From the NCBI GenBank assembly GCA_946886085.1, contig CAMPHX010000124.1, positions 1 through 5,274 of the forward strand: a stretch of 5,274 nt of DNA. The letters are read 5' to 3'. The notes beneath the pieces were generated by a model. It saw nothing but the letters and a program-made list of their open reading frames with translations, did not search any database and was not told where the DNA came from. This document shows, in pieces, positions 5,248 through 5,274 of this stretch. Both the position numbers and the translations under genes were made by a program. Numbering within the stretch: the stretch's first letter is position 1; every line of letters starts with the position of its first letter. This DNA comes from an uncultured Flavobacteriales bacterium. GTDB lineage: Bacteria > Bacteroidota > Bacteroidia > Flavobacteriales > Vicingaceae.

Positions 5248-5261
5248 TATATACACCCAAA
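5248..5261. repeat. Right copy of the 14-bp inverted repeat
   Basis: TATATACACCCAAA is the exact reverse complement of 52-65. It overlaps the end of repeat A2. Read on the minus strand it directly follows TAATTTTG (5265-5258), a possible leftward -7 box whose -33 element would fall outside the window. Confidence 0.5.
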
Positions 5262-5274
5262 ATTAGTTATGTAT

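Larger units (their letters stand above)
5170..5261. repeat. Dispersed direct repeat, copy A2
   Basis: This is the second copy of the repeat at 2645-2739, same orientation, starting 2525 nt further on. The strong part is 5170-5233; weaker similarity reaches ACCCAAA at 5255-5261. The copy keeps intact promoter elements and ends in the right half of the 14-bp inverted repeat. It sits after the palindrome of the three-gene block just as A1 sits after the antiporter unit, so each unit in this region appears to be followed by one copy. Confidence 0.8.

Noticed and set aside
5258..5265. Leftward -7 box TAATTTTG on the minus strand
   Set aside because: The -33 element would lie beyond the window and there is no minus-strand gene nearby to transcribe.
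1..5274. Insertion sequence, CRISPR array, tRNA or rRNA gene
   Set aside because: No transposase or recombinase frame, no regularly spaced short repeats, and no cloverleaf or rRNA-like sequence was seen on either strand.

Overview
The window reads as an AT-rich chromosome segment from a member of the Bacteroidota, probably a flavobacterium- or cytophaga-like lineage. The support is the TTG-N(about 22)-TAnnTTTG promoter pattern, A-rich leaders without Shine-Dalgarno sequences, a membrane-anchored LytTR regulator without a receiver domain, and lipoprotein forms of an intradiol dioxygenase and a YceI protein. I cannot name a genus. All five credible genes are on the + strand.

Layout. A promoter (about 23-55) precedes a CPA2-type cation:proton antiporter with a C-terminal pair of universal-stress-like domains (133-2280). 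A small two-helix, His-rich membrane protein follows 19 nt later (2300-2590), and the two are probably one transcript. A 214-nt intergenic stretch (2591-2804) holds repeat copy A1, a weakened promoter and a set of competing hairpins. Next is a three-gene block: a four-helix membrane LytTR regulator (2805-3584), a lipoprotein of the intradiol dioxygenase family (3666-4292) and a YceI-family lipoprotein (4285-4917) that overlaps the dioxygenase stop by 8 nt. The last 357 nt (4918-5274) carry no credible gene. They hold a 106-nt imperfect palindrome, a degenerate second copy of part of it, a C-rich tract, repeat copy A2 and a rightward promoter for something beyond the window.

How it fits together. 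The two lipoproteins are probably translationally coupled and act in the same envelope compartment. One is predicted to bind a polyisoprenoid lipid and the other resembles enzymes that open catechol rings, so they may share a prenylated aromatic or quinol-like ligand; this is inference. The LytTR protein is the likely local regulator. The antiporter and its small partner form a separate ion-homeostasis unit.

The most unusual signal is modular architecture rather than any one protein. A perfect 10-bp inverted repeat (GTTGGCGGTA / TACCGCCAAC) sits 16 nt before the LytTR start codon and 4 nt after the YceI stop. The right copy leads directly into the long palindrome. The same block lies between two roughly 90-nt direct repeats that each contain a promoter-like sequence. 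Together this looks like a cassette-style gene unit with defined ends. No recombinase or transposase is encoded here, so the mechanism, if there is one, would act in trans.
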